Assembly: GCF_007994985.1 (NCBI RefSeq)
Contig: NZ_VOQF01000012.1
Location: forward strand, 104,775 to 168,774
DNA from: Metabacillus litoralis
Lineage (GTDB): Bacteria > Bacillota > Bacilli > Bacillales > Bacillaceae
DNA: 64,000 nucleotides
Direction: 5' to 3'
Shown here: positions 36,769-46,516 of the stretch, in pieces
Layout: each line of letters opens with the position of its first letter
Position numbering within the stretch: the stretch's first letter is position 1
Translations under genes and position numbers: made by a program
Notes under the pieces: model-generated
The model's input: the letters and a program-made list of their open reading frames with translations, nothing else
What the model was told of the DNA's origin: nothing
Databases searched by the model: none

Positions 36769-38793
36769 TTATCTGTTTTTATACCAAGTGACTAGCTCCT
36801 CCTCGATAAGCGGTCGTGAAAAATAATAGCCTTGTATATGAAGTGCTTCTGAAACAGATGTAATGAAATCAATCTGTTCTTTTGATTCAACACCTTCTAT
36901 GACAACTTTTAGATGTAAGGAGTGACAAAGTGTAATGATCGCTTTTAATATATCGGAATCTTTTTCAGATAAAGGAACATCATCAACAAACGATTTATCA
37001 ATTTTAATTGTTGAGATCGGAATTCGCTTAAGATAAGACAAGGATGATAATCCTGTTCCAAAATCATCCAATGCTACAGATAAGCCCATCCCTCTTAATT
37101 TCCCAACAGCTGAAATTGCATTTTCAATATCATGAATAACACTTGTTTCTGTTATTTCCAGCTCTATCATGTTACTGCTAATTCCATATTCTGATAGACT
37201 CTTTGTCATAACATTTAATAATCTAGCTGACGTTACATATGCACCTGGAATATTTATAGAAACCTGTGAAAACGGGAAAGAAGCTTCTTTCCAAATAGAA
37301 ACCTGTTTAAATACCTCGCGAATAATCCAATCAGTGACATCAAAGATCTTTCCATTATCCTCAAGAACCGGTATGAAAATTCCTGGAGAGATCATTCCTT
37401 GCTCTGGATGCTTCCAGCGTAATAATGCCTCTAATCCTGTTACTTCCATCGACTTCGAACATACCTTTGGTTGATAGGCAATAAATAATTCATTGTTCGT
37501 CATTGCACGATTAATATCTTGTACAATTTGTCTTTCAAAACTATACGTATGAACGGCAGGGTCATACTCTATTACCTTATTTTGTTCACTGATAGAAGGG
37601 TGCAAAAGGACAGCCATTGCATTAGTAAATAACTCTCTTACATTTTTATTTCCAGTCGAGTAATTAACTGCACATACAGTATGAATTGGTATTGAATTAT
37701 CTCCAACCATGATCGGCTTTTGAAATGATGATAAAATTCTCTCCAATGACCTTTTGACTTCTTCATTTTTTGATCCTTCATAAGTAAGTAATGCGAAGCG
37801 ATTTGCCTCTATACGAAATAAGCTTGTAGAAGCTTGAATTTGATTTTTGATCATATCTCTTACAATTTTTATAATTTCATCACCCAATGAATATCCATGG
37901 AAACCTATTAGATTTTCAAGATTATGAATTTGAATAATTGCTAAGCTACCACTAACGTTGTTGCTATTATTTATACTATTTTCAAACTGCCTTTGATTAG
38001 GCAAAAGTGTTAAAGCATCAAAATTATGCAATCGATAATCAACATAACGATCTAGTAAACTAGTTAAAGCAGAAACAAACAATAAAATAAATATCCCAAT
38101 AGTCACAACCATAATGAGAAGTGACATGTCCATTTGATGGAATTCATGAGAAACCATCGTACTAGAATGATCAACATAAATATCAATTGCGAGCATTCCT
38201 GTATAATGCATACTAGCTATTCCAAGCCCCATTATAATCGCGGTAATTATCTTTATATATTGATTTCCGATAAATCTTTTTGAATTTGAAAAAATAAACA
38301 ATGCCACATAAGAAACCACAATAGCAATCACAATTGATAATAAAAACACCCATGGTTTATACACATATTCTGCATCCATTTTCATCGCAGCCATCCCGAT
38401 ATAATGCATGGATGAAATACCAATACCCATCGTAATTCCCGCAAGAATATATGGCCAATGATTACGATTAGCTCGGCTTGCAATATAAAAAGCTAAAAAA
38501 GAGGCAAGTATAGCAGGTAAAGCAGAAATTGTTGTTAAGATAAGGTCATACTCCATTGGAATTGGCAGCTCAAGCGCACTCATACCAATAAAATGCATAG
38601 ACCAAATCCCTAATCCCATCGCAATTGATGAGAGGACTAACCAAAAATATTGATGAAAAAAGCTATTATGTTGAATCCTTTGATTCAAAGACAGTGCTGT
38701 ATATGAAGCACAGCATGCAATAACAATAGAAAGAACAACAATCGGAGAAGAATATTCCCCACTTAGTTTAAGAAGATCTTGTGTGTGTGACAT
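36769..38793 (-). CDS. MHYT-GGDEF-EAL c-di-GMP phosphodiesterase
   Basis: This 674-residue membrane protein has seven N-terminal spans carrying three MHYT motifs (MHFIGMSA, MHYIGMAA, MHYTGMLA), thought to bind a metal and sense O2, CO or NO. A GGDEF domain follows whose active site is degenerate (EANRF in place of GGDEF), so no cyclase activity is expected. The EAL domain keeps LEALLRW, SINIP, EITE, DDFGTG, IDKSF, IEGVE and QGYYFSRPL and should hydrolyse c-di-GMP. The degenerate GGDEF may bind GTP as an allosteric module, as known for related proteins. Confidence 0.92.
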   Translation of the reverse strand: MSHTQDLLKLSGEYSSPIVVLSIVIACCASYTALSLNQRIQHNSFFHQYFWLVLSSIAMGLGIWSMHFIGMSALELPIPMEYDLILTTISALPAILASFLAFYIASRANRNHWPYILAGITMGIGISSMHYIGMAAMKMDAEYVYKPWVFLLSIVIAIVVSYVALFIFSNSKRFIGNQYIKIITAIIMGLGIASMHYTGMLAIDIYVDHSSTMVSHEFHQMDMSLLIMVVTIGIFILLFVSALTSLLDRYVDYRLHNFDALTLLPNQRQFENSINNSNNVSGSLAIIQIHNLENLIGFHGYSLGDEIIKIVRDMIKNQIQASTSLFRIEANRFALLTYEGSKNEEVKRSLERILSSFQKPIMVGDNSIPIHTVCAVNYSTGNKNVRELFTNAMAVLLHPSISEQNKVIEYDPAVHTYSFERQIVQDINRAMTNNELFIAYQPKVCSKSMEVTGLEALLRWKHPEQGMISPGIFIPVLEDNGKIFDVTDWIIREVFKQVSIWKEASFPFSQVSINIPGAYVTSARLLNVMTKSLSEYGISSNMIELEITETSVIHDIENAISAVGKLRGMGLSVALDDFGTGLSSLSYLKRIPISTIKIDKSFVDDVPLSEKDSDILKAIITLCHSLHLKVVIEGVESKEQIDFITSVSEALHIQGYYFSRPLIEEELVTWYKNR

Positions 38794-38884
38794 AGTAGCA
38801 ACAACCTCATTACATTAAAAATTTTTATACTACTTATATCGGCACAATCTTCTTTATGTCTAGTATTCGAGGCTAGTTTATACT

Positions 38885-38936
38885 AAAAATACCTGCCAAA
38901 CCCCTTTAAATCGGAGCTCGGCAGGTATTTTTTTTA
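38885..38936 (-). terminator. Terminator of the GH94 gene
   Basis: AATACCTGCC and GGCAGGTATT pair around a loop of about 22 bases; A and T tracts flank both sides. It overlaps the stop codon. Confidence 0.75.
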
Positions 38937-41324
38937 ACCTTCTAATGGAATTTTTACAAGTACGTGATATTCTTCAGTAGAGTTCAAGTCTTTAAGTATC
39001 CCATCTTCCACCATTTCATTGTTCACATACACTTCAATTTTGCTAACAGTTTCATCCCTTTTCATATCAATTTGTAGCTCCGCCCCTCTAAATGTACGTT
39101 TAACAGAAGCTTCTTGCCAATCCGAAGGAAGCTGTGGATTGATTCTAAGTCCCTCTTTTTGACCCTTTATTCCAAATAAACCGTCAATCAAGCAACGATA
39201 AACCCATGAAACTGTTCCAGTATTAAACAAGTGACTTGAGCGCCCAGCTGTACGTGGAATTTGCTTATATGCTCCTCGGTAATAATTTGGAATAAACACA
39301 GGCAATTGACCTCTTTGAAGAATGTCATTCAAATCTGGACCTGGAATCATTTTACGTAGCAAACGGTAGGCATTTTCGGTTTCTCCTACTGTGTAAAGAG
39401 AGTAGATATAAAACACAGCTGCATGATTATAAACCGAGCCATTTTCTGCGGATCCTGGATGTTTTTGTGTGACCCGCCCAACATCCTCCCTCATAGCTGT
39501 ATAAGCTGGCGCGAGCATTTCCACACCATATGGTGACTCTAATTGTTCAGTAACGGTAGCTAATAATGATTGTTTTTTTGTTTCGTCTGCAGCACCACTT
39601 AAAAGCGCCCATCCTTGAGAGTTAAGGAAAATTCGTCCTTCTTTATCTTTACTAATACCAAATACCACATTATCATCAGTTATGCCTCTTGCGTACCACT
39701 CACCATCCCACAGATACTTATTAATCACTTCATTTGTTATATCTGCTTGCTGCCTGAATTCTTTGCTACTTGAGATCTGTCCATTTTTCTCACAAATATC
39801 AGCCCATATTAGAAAAGCATATGCTGAAGCTGTTGTTAGCCATCCTGATACACCCTTTCCTTTGTATCCAACCATATTCATGGGATCACACCAATCACCT
39901 TGATTGATATAATTAAGACCTCGTTCATCTCTATCATTAATCAGCCAGTACATCGCTCGATTAATGTGTTCAGAAACAGTAGCTACCTCTTCGGCTTCAC
40001 CAGCAAACGGTACAATTTCTTCGAGAATAGTATAGTCATTTGTTTCATCTAAATAAGTACTTAAGCAAATCGGCAGCCATACACAATGATCTGTATGTGG
40101 TACTTGATTGATGTACTTTAACTCTGCATCTTTGTGTAAAATGATCCCATCTGGCATTTCTCCACTTGCTTTTTGCTGACTTAATGCCAAAAGAAAAGCA
40201 TCTCTAGCAATTTGTGGCTTAATATAGCTCATGCCCATATTATCTTGAAGATAATTCCTCGTTTGTGGATCCGTTGATAAACGATTTGTACTACCATGAT
40301 AATACATTTGACGAGGTAGCCAAGTATTTACAAAATTATCGAAATCAGCATCTGGTGTTTTGATTTGAATACAACCCTGACCTTCTGCTACATAATTTGC
40401 ATATTCTGTTTGAGCTAAACTAAACCCATCTTGGAAACCGGTTTCCTTTTTCGTTAAAAAATATCGTTCCCGTATGTTAGCAATCTCTTCCTCTGTTTTT
40501 GCTGCTCCAAATAAAAATCGGTATTCCTTCTCTTCATCTTGATTCATTTCCAATTTGTACTGGAAAACCGCAACAGGCATTTCATAACGAGAATCCCCTT
40601 TTTCTAATTCATTCTGTTGTATTGCTGATGGTAAGGTTATGCCACCTTCACCTTCAAAAGCTTCTTGGTTAACTTCCCATGATAATGGCTCATGATCACC
40701 TAGTAAAAACGTTTTATCTTTTAAGTTTTTAATCTTTTCATAATCCTGGTATTTTTGATAAGGCGTAATCGCAGAACAAACAATTCCTTGTAATTCTTTC
40801 TTATATTCACCTGATTGATTCATCCATGACATGTACCCCACTGTAAAATATGGGTAAATACTCAGTTTTCTCTTTCTTTGTGAAGTATTCTTCACCTTCA
40901 CTTTCCATAGCTCCATTGCTTCATCTTTAGGTAAACTCAGTGTCATTTCAATTAATATTCCTTGATGCTCAACCTTCCAGACAATATCATTTTTCCCTAC
41001 ACAGAAAGTATAGTGGTCAGTAGAAACTCGAACCGGTTCATACGGTGCTGAAAAAACTTCACCTGTTTCTTCATCCTTTACAAAAACAAAACGTCCAGGA
41101 TGATGAGCATAATATGGCTGTTCAGGCTGCATAAATGTTTTCGCTTCCAAATTTGGTGCATACGAATATTTCGCAGGCTCTGGCTGCATAAACTGCGCAA
41201 CAACATATCCACGACAATTCACATGAATCATCATCTTATCATTCCAAAGAAATCCTGAAGCCTTTGGCATACTAGTAGGACTAGTTAGCTCATAATACTC
41301 GTTATTTTCTGACGCTCTTATCAC
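38934..41324 (-). CDS. GH94 glycoside phosphorylase (chitobiose/cellobiose phosphorylase type)
   Basis: A cytosolic enzyme of about 796 residues that uses inorganic phosphate to split a disaccharide into sugar-1-phosphate and free sugar. The N-terminal beta-sandwich is followed by an (alpha/alpha)6 barrel containing GDWCDPMNMVGYKGKGVSGW near residue 475, with the catalytic acid Asp in WCD. Later NGSVYNHAAVFY, RGAYKQIPRTAGRSSHLFNTGTVSWVYR bind phosphate and sugar. The WCDPMN version recalls N,N'-diacetylchitobiose phosphorylase rather than cellobiose phosphorylase (WND), but specificity is inference. GTG 41324 follows GAGGGG; an earlier TTG lacks a ribosome site. Confidence 0.85.
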   Translation of the reverse strand: MIRASENNEYYELTSPTSMPKASGFLWNDKMMIHVNCRGYVVAQFMQPEPAKYSYAPNLEAKTFMQPEQPYYAHHPGRFVFVKDEETGEVFSAPYEPVRVSTDHYTFCVGKNDIVWKVEHQGILIEMTLSLPKDEAMELWKVKVKNTSQRKRKLSIYPYFTVGYMSWMNQSGEYKKELQGIVCSAITPYQKYQDYEKIKNLKDKTFLLGDHEPLSWEVNQEAFEGEGGITLPSAIQQNELEKGDSRYEMPVAVFQYKLEMNQDEEKEYRFLFGAAKTEEEIANIRERYFLTKKETGFQDGFSLAQTEYANYVAEGQGCIQIKTPDADFDNFVNTWLPRQMYYHGSTNRLSTDPQTRNYLQDNMGMSYIKPQIARDAFLLALSQQKASGEMPDGIILHKDAELKYINQVPHTDHCVWLPICLSTYLDETNDYTILEEIVPFAGEAEEVATVSEHINRAMYWLINDRDERGLNYINQGDWCDPMNMVGYKGKGVSGWLTTASAYAFLIWADICEKNGQISSSKEFRQQADITNEVINKYLWDGEWYARGITDDNVVFGISKDKEGRIFLNSQGWALLSGAADETKKQSLLATVTEQLESPYGVEMLAPAYTAMREDVGRVTQKHPGSAENGSVYNHAAVFYIYSLYTVGETENAYRLLRKMIPGPDLNDILQRGQLPVFIPNYYRGAYKQIPRTAGRSSHLFNTGTVSWVYRCLIDGLFGIKGQKEGLRINPQLPSDWQEASVKRTFRGAELQIDMKRDETVSKIEVYVNNEMVEDGILKDLNSTEEYHVLVKIPLEG

Positions 41325-41552
41325 AATAATCCCCTCTTTCTTTAGCAATCTACTATAAAGATATACTTATAATTTATATACTTGAACAAGTTTAGTATAT
41401 CAAAAAGCAATCCATTAATTGATATATTTTAGAAATTTATAGAAAAAATAAACCGGTTTCTATAACCCATAGTTCATCGATTTGTTTTATCTAATTGATA
41501 TAGGGAATTGTTTAGTATTAATAATATTTTGCAGAAAGTAAGGAGGTTAACT

Positions 41553-42962
41553 ATGAGTGCGGAGATGGTTGGCTTAAGCATTATCTTAATTGGAATTTTA
41601 TTAATAGTAGGGAAGTGGATAAGAGTACGCTTTTCAGTCTTCCAAAAATATTTTCTACCAAGCTCAATTCTTGGTGGTTTTATTGCCCTAATTTTAGGTC
41701 CTGAAGTATTTGGAAAATTGATTGGACAGTCTCAAGGAAATAGCTCTTTGCTTTCTAACGGTGTTTTCCCAGAAGATGTTCTTAGCACCTGGTTAACACT
41801 TCCTGGTTTATTAATAAGTGTGATATTCGCTACACTTTTTTTAGGTAAAAAAATACCGAACATAAAGGATATTTGGCTTACAACTGGTCCACAGGTTTCA
41901 TTTGGACAAACTGTTGCATGGGGGCAATATGTTTTTGGACTTTTATTAACCATTACTCTCCTTACACCTTTTTTCGGGATCAACCCTATGGCAGGTGCAT
42001 TAATTGAAATCGGATTTGAAGGTGGACATGGAACAAGTGCAGGTTTAAGTGAAACGTTTCAACAATTAGGCTTTGCTGATGGTGCAAATCTTGCTATTGG
42101 TCTTGCGACTGTAGGAGTTGTTTCAGGAGTAGTAACAGGGATTATTTTAATTAACATTGCTGTAAAGAAAAACAAAACAAATATACTGAAAGATCCAAAT
42201 AACTTACCAGAAGATAAACTTCGTGGAATCATAAAGCCTGATGATCGACCTTCAGCCGGTAAAATGACAACACAACCAGAATCAATTGAGCCACTTGCCC
42301 TTCATATTGCCATAATTGGAGTAGCTATTTTAGCTGGTAAGGCTTTGTTAGAAGCTTTGATTTATGTAGAAAGCATTACATGGGGAGCATGGACTGATAC
42401 AGAGATTCTTACACATCTCCCATTATTTCCTCTTGCAATGGTGGGTGGAGTTATTTTACAGATTCTTATAGATAAAACTGGAAAGTTCAATTTAATAGAC
42501 CGAAAAATGATCCTGCGAATACAAGGATTGGCTCTAGATTTCCTGATCGTTAGTGCCATTGCCACTTTATCTTTAACTGTCATCGGTGAAAATTTCCTAC
42601 CATTTTTACTGTTGGCTTTAACAGGTATTACATGGAATATTATTGCCTTTATCTTTTTAGCACCGCGAATGATTCCAGAGAATTGGTTTGAAAGAGGAAT
42701 TGGTGATTACGGTCAATCAATGGGCATGACAGCAGCTGGATTAATGTTAATCCGTATCGCTGATTCAAAAGGAGAAACAAAAGCACTTGAAGCGTTTGGA
42801 TACAAGCAATTGATGTTTGAACCATTGGTTGGTGGAGGACTGTTCACAGCTGCATCACTTCCACTTATTTATGAATTTGGTCCTGTGCCAATTCTTTTCC
42901 TTTGCTTAGCAATCATGATTGTGTGGTTGATTGTAGGTATTTTTTATTTTGGGAAGAAATAA
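41553..42962 (+). CDS. gltS: Sodium/glutamate symporter family protein (GltS-like)
   Basis: This 469-residue membrane protein with about eleven spans has two inverted repeats. Each contains a Gly-rich re-entrant loop: GFEGGHGTSAG in the first half, GDYGQSMGMTAAG in the second, both typical of the GltS/ESS family. Relatives import glutamate with Na+. It is divergent from the GH94 gene. ATG 41553 follows AAGGAGG. An in-frame start 45 bases upstream has no ribosome site. The 41349-41552 gap contains the palindrome AAACCGGTTT and two TAATTGATATA words of unknown role. Confidence 0.85.
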   Translation: MSAEMVGLSIILIGILLIVGKWIRVRFSVFQKYFLPSSILGGFIALILGPEVFGKLIGQSQGNSSLLSNGVFPEDVLSTWLTLPGLLISVIFATLFLGKKIPNIKDIWLTTGPQVSFGQTVAWGQYVFGLLLTITLLTPFFGINPMAGALIEIGFEGGHGTSAGLSETFQQLGFADGANLAIGLATVGVVSGVVTGIILINIAVKKNKTNILKDPNNLPEDKLRGIIKPDDRPSAGKMTTQPESIEPLALHIAIIGVAILAGKALLEALIYVESITWGAWTDTEILTHLPLFPLAMVGGVILQILIDKTGKFNLIDRKMILRIQGLALDFLIVSAIATLSLTVIGENFLPFLLLALTGITWNIIAFIFLAPRMIPENWFERGIGDYGQSMGMTAAGLMLIRIADSKGETKALEAFGYKQLMFEPLVGGGLFTAASLPLIYEFGPVPILFLCLAIMIVWLIVGIFYFGKK

Positions 42963-43019
42963 TGTTGTTGTTTCACAGAAGTTTTTTGTTAGATAGGTGT
43001 AGTGAAAAACAGCTCAGCA

Positions 43020-43087
43020 CAAAAAAAAAGACCTTAACAAGTTAGAAGAGCATTTATCTTCATACTCTGAGCAGGTCTTATTTTTTT
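43020..43087. terminator. Bidirectional terminator between gltS and the radical SAM gene
   Basis: AAAAAAAGACCT and AGGTCTTATTTTTTT form the outer stem with a long, partly complementary interior. It separates convergent genes. Confidence 0.65.
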
Positions 43088-43092
43088 CTGAT

Positions 43093-43971
43093 TTATTTCC
43101 CAAATCTTTTTCGATATCCACATTTACGACAAAGCTCTTCTACTGCAACTCTTTGTGAAAATCCATCTACAAGCTTGTTCGCGCGCTCTCCCTCAATAAT
43201 ATCTGAAAAATTGGCGTCATTAATATTTCCAAGATTAATGACTCCTTCTCCATCTAAGCAACAAGGAATAACCGTTCCATTTGCCAAAATACCAGCTTGA
43301 TTTCGAAGTCCATAACAAAAGCCTTTTCCATCATCTTCTTCTTCATGTAATGCAGGCCATTGAAACTCGATATCTTGGTTAATAAAAATTCTTTCTGCAA
43401 CCTTCACTCCAGAGCCAGGAACAACTTTTTCTTCAATTTTATAGTCCAAATCAAATTCTTTCTCAATAATCTCAAGAACCTCACGATTTTGCTCTTTGAC
43501 AACATTCTCACTATTATCTTCAGTTAGGTTCCATAATCTTAGCGATACAATTAAATTTGATTGACTTGTTGCTTCCTTAATAAACGAAAGCACACTTGTC
43601 ACATAGCCTAGCTTATCCTTTGAACCTTCGTGTCCATCAAAGCTATGAAGTGAAAAATTCATTTGTCGTAATGCTGGCTTATTTAATAACTTATGCTTAT
43701 TTTTATTTATTAACGTCCCATTAGTCGTAATGTTAACTTTAAAACCTTTTTCATGTGCTATATCTAATAGCTTATCTATTTTAGGGTGAAGCAAAGGCTC
43801 ACCCTTTACATGCAAATAAATAAAATCTGTATGAGGTTTAATTTGATCTAACCTTTTAGTAAAATCCTCAATCGAAATAAATTGTTTTACCCGCTCTGTT
43901 GGTGGACAGAAGCTACAAGCAAGATTACAAATACTCGTAATCTCTACATAAAATTTCTTAAACTTTTTCAA
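43093..43971 (-). CDS. Radical SAM/SPASM-like protein (YfkA-type)
   Basis: This protein of about 292 residues begins KKFKKFYVEITSICNLACSFCPPTE, where C-x3-C-x2-C binds the SAM-cleaving [4Fe-4S] cluster. GEPLLHP and TTNGTLI are standard radical SAM strand motifs. The C-terminal cysteines (CYG, PCCLDGEG, CRKCGYRKRFG) form a SPASM-like auxiliary cluster region. It resembles B. subtilis YfkA; no peptide substrate gene is evident nearby. I favour TTG 43971 behind GAGG at nine bases; a GTG at 43986 is the alternative. Confidence 0.85.
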   Translation of the reverse strand: MKKFKKFYVEITSICNLACSFCPPTERVKQFISIEDFTKRLDQIKPHTDFIYLHVKGEPLLHPKIDKLLDIAHEKGFKVNITTNGTLINKNKHKLLNKPALRQMNFSLHSFDGHEGSKDKLGYVTSVLSFIKEATSQSNLIVSLRLWNLTEDNSENVVKEQNREVLEIIEKEFDLDYKIEEKVVPGSGVKVAERIFINQDIEFQWPALHEEEDDGKGFCYGLRNQAGILANGTVIPCCLDGEGVINLGNINDANFSDIIEGERANKLVDGFSQRVAVEELCRKCGYRKRFGK

Positions 43972-44087
43972 CCTCGTTATCCTCACTTCTCTTTACAACT
44001 TAGAACAAAACATCAAAATGCTCCCTCTCTATTGAAGCACAATTTCCCCAGAATGCAAACATCCTTATTTTAGTATGCTGCTTTAAA

Positions 44088-44108
44088 GTACTGGGGGACA
44101 GTCCCCAA
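44088..44108. repeat. REP-like palindrome, GGGGACAGTCCCC variant
   Basis: TGGGGGACAGTCCCCAA followed by a T/A-rich tract, about 100 bp before the HTH gene. It is a compact relative of the GGGGTCAGTCCC elements at 28.9 and 29.6 kb. Confidence 0.6.
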
Positions 44109-44211
44109 TTTTTATTTTTTTAAATAACACGCTACTCTTACTCCCCATTTTCCCTATATAAGAATTGAAGGTAAACCATTCATTCATTTTTCTATTAATG
44201 GGGGAGTTAAC

Positions 44212-45096
44212 GTGGAAAAGTTTAATTATGAAAGTATTCGAAGCTATCAATCTTTCAGTACAATTGAGGAAATGGACCAAGCTGTTCGTGGATTTCTATA
44301 TAAAAACAAAGCAGCACTTTCTGAAGGAACATTTAATGTTCTCAAATTTATTTGGAAACATTCTGTGAAAGTAGTAGGTGTTTCATTTGCAAAGCACGAC
44401 ACGATTGCAGAGGCAGTACAACTTAGTAGAAGAACAGTTATTCGAGCGGTTAAAAAACTTGAGGACCTTGGAATCTTAAAGAAAATCCCCACTGCAAGAA
44501 TGAATGGTAAACAAGGTGTGAATATCCTAGTTCTTCAACCGTTTGAAGCAATTGATCATCAATTAAATAAAATGTCACCCCAGGATGTCACTGTATCTGT
44601 CACACCTATTAAAGCAAGAAATAAACAAAGCTCACTCTGTGGAAATAAAAATAATAATAAACCTAATAACGTAATAAACTCGGAATTTAGTGATTCCATA
44701 ACAGGAGAAGCTGCTTCAACCCAACCACAGCAACCTGATTTCAATATCGAAGCTAATACCGCTTGGGAAATGGATACAAGCTTTATCCCTGCTTCTGTGA
44801 ACAAGGAATTCGTCCAAGCTACACAACCATTCTTAAATCCAATCGAAATCTATAAACTATGGAATCGTGTTTTAATTGCCTATAACAAAGTGAACCTAAA
44901 ATGCGAGCTACATGAGGTGATAGACCTTGTTATTAACGCCTTTAAACAAACGATCTTCCGGAAAAAAATGAATATGATTACTTCAACATTTGAAGGATAT
45001 TTTTATAGTGTGGTTTATAAGATGCTATCTGAAGAAAAGCAAAAAGAAAGAACACTGCCTAGTTGGCTATATGACTTTATTGGGGATGGTGATTGA
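44212..45096 (+). CDS. Helix-turn-helix (HTH_36-like) DNA-binding protein
   Basis: This 294-residue protein has a winged HTH at about 40-105 (GTFNVLKFIWKHS, then AEAVQLSRRTVIRAVKKLEDLGILKKIP), similar to HTH_36/replication-initiator-like domains common in Bacillus chromosomes and plasmids. A low-complexity Asn/Gln-rich linker (about 145-185) leads to a helical C-terminal domain. The target is unknown. GTG start after GGGGGAG. Confidence 0.8.
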   Translation: MEKFNYESIRSYQSFSTIEEMDQAVRGFLYKNKAALSEGTFNVLKFIWKHSVKVVGVSFAKHDTIAEAVQLSRRTVIRAVKKLEDLGILKKIPTARMNGKQGVNILVLQPFEAIDHQLNKMSPQDVTVSVTPIKARNKQSSLCGNKNNNKPNNVINSEFSDSITGEAASTQPQQPDFNIEANTAWEMDTSFIPASVNKEFVQATQPFLNPIEIYKLWNRVLIAYNKVNLKCELHEVIDLVINAFKQTIFRKKMNMITSTFEGYFYSVVYKMLSEEKQKERTLPSWLYDFIGDGD

Positions 45097-45108
45097 TGGT
45101 TAGTGTGC

Positions 45109-45156
45109 GTGGAACATCTTTGTGAAACAAGAAAAACCGGGTGGTGACAGGCACCT
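45109..45156 (+). repeat. GTGACAGGCACC REP-like element, copy 1
   Basis: GTGGAACA, then TGTGAAACAAGAAAAACCGG and GTGGTGACAGGCACC. It lies after the HTH gene and next to the terminator of the convergent dehydrogenase gene. Confidence 0.8.
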
Positions 45157-45191
45157 AAAAAAAAGAAGACCTATCACTAAGATAAGTCTCC
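45157..45191 (-). terminator. Terminator of the alcohol dehydrogenase gene
   Basis: On the minus strand GGAGACTTATC and GATAGGTCTTC pair (with G-T pairs) and are followed by TTTTTTTT. Confidence 0.7.
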
Positions 45192-45209
45192 TACATACAA
45201 ATTTCTCTA

Positions 45210-46373
45210 TTATCTCGCTAACTGATAAATCTTCTCCACATCATCAGCATGCAGCTTCACAAAGTTACCTAGTGGCCATCTTTCTGTTGCTTTTTTCGCC
45301 ATTTCTGTAAAGTGTTCGTCATTTATGTCTACTTCTTTTAATGATACGGGCATACCAATAGAGCTGAAGAATTGTTCTAGCTTCTTAATTCCAGCTAACG
45401 CTGTTTTTTCAGGGTTGTTTAGATCAATTTCTACATCCCAAACACGGTTAGCAAATTGAACAAAACGGTTAATATCATGCTTGTACACATATTTCATCCA
45501 AGCTGGGAAAATAATGGCTAATCCTGCTCCATGGGCAATATCATATATTCCACTTATTTCATGCTCAATATCATGACTTGCCCAGTCACCAATTCGACCA
45601 GTATCTAATAAGTCATTGTGTGCGATCGTTCCTGCCCACATAATTTCTGCTCTTGCATCATAATTCGTTGGCTCTTCAATCACTGTGTGAGCATTATTGA
45701 TAATTGTCTTTAACGTTGCTTCACATAAACGATCAGTTAACTCAACATTTTTTTCATTTGTGAAATATCTCTCTAAAATATGTGCCATCATATCTGTTAC
45801 ACCACAAGCAGTTTGATAAGAAGGCAATGTGTATGTAAGGACTGGATTTAGAATTGCAAACTGTGGTCTCATCAGTAAAGAACCAGTTGCTCTCTTATAA
45901 TCCCCATCTTCATTTGTGATAACAGTTCCAGCACTTGATTCACTTCCAGCAGCAGGAATTGTTAACACAACACCGATTGGTAAGCACTCTGTGACTGCAC
46001 CTTTACCTGTAAAGAAGTCCCATACATCACCATCATATTTCGCTCCAGCAGCAATAGCTTTCGCTGAATCGATAACACTTCCTCCACCTACAGCTAAAAT
46101 GAAGTCGATGTTATTTTCCTTACAAAGAGTAACACCTTCCCTAACCAAACTAACTCTAGGGTTTGGCTTTACTCCACCTAACTCATATACCTCAATATTT
46201 TGCTCTTTTAGCGAATTCAAAACTGTATCATACAATCCGCTTTCCTTTATACTTCCTCCACCATAATGTAAAAGAAGCTTTTTCCCATAAACAACAGATT
46301 CTTCGCCAACAACTTGCTCTTTATCCTTACCAAAAATAATTTTTGTTTTATTATCAAATGTGAAGTTTTGCAT
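45210..46373 (-). CDS. Iron-containing alcohol dehydrogenase (butanol dehydrogenase/YugJ type)
   Basis: This 387-residue NAD(P)H-dependent oxidoreductase has the dinucleotide motif AVGGGSVIDSAKAIA (about 93-107) and metal ligands Asp and His in DMMAHILE plus histidines in SHDIEHEISGIYDIAHGAGLAIIFPAWM. It interconverts aldehydes and alcohols in fermentation or detoxification. The gene ends about 20 bp from a REP-like element and begins about 85 bp from another. Confidence 0.92.
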   Translation of the reverse strand: MQNFTFDNKTKIIFGKDKEQVVGEESVVYGKKLLLHYGGGSIKESGLYDTVLNSLKEQNIEVYELGGVKPNPRVSLVREGVTLCKENNIDFILAVGGGSVIDSAKAIAAGAKYDGDVWDFFTGKGAVTECLPIGVVLTIPAAGSESSAGTVITNEDGDYKRATGSLLMRPQFAILNPVLTYTLPSYQTACGVTDMMAHILERYFTNEKNVELTDRLCEATLKTIINNAHTVIEEPTNYDARAEIMWAGTIAHNDLLDTGRIGDWASHDIEHEISGIYDIAHGAGLAIIFPAWMKYVYKHDINRFVQFANRVWDVEIDLNNPEKTALAGIKKLEQFFSSIGMPVSLKEVDINDEHFTEMAKKATERWPLGNFVKLHADDVEKIYQLAR

Positions 46374-46456
46374 AAATTCTCCTCCTGTCTAAACTCTATA
46401 TTAATATTTATTGATGAATGAAAGCAATTACATTGCATTAGCCTTTGTATTTTTGC

Positions 46457-46516
46457 TGTGAAACATTCGTGAAACAAGAAAAACCGGGAGGTGCCTGTCA
46501 CCACCCGGTTTTTCTT
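46457..46516. repeat. GTGACAGGCACC REP-like element, copy 2 (complete palindrome, terminator)
   Basis: This copy has both arms: AAGAAAAACCGGG and CCCGGTTTTTCTT around AGGTGCCTGTCACCA. It begins with the TGTGAAACA/CGTGAAACAAG part and touches the stop codon of the methionine gamma-lyase gene, where it makes a strong terminator. Confidence 0.8.

Noticed and set aside
43020..43087. T-box or other leader RNA
   Set aside because: Located between convergent gene ends, with terminator architecture and no specifier or T-box sequence.
45122..45310. 62-codon open frame starting in the REP-like element
   Set aside because: Starts within a repeat and runs antisense into the dehydrogenase gene.
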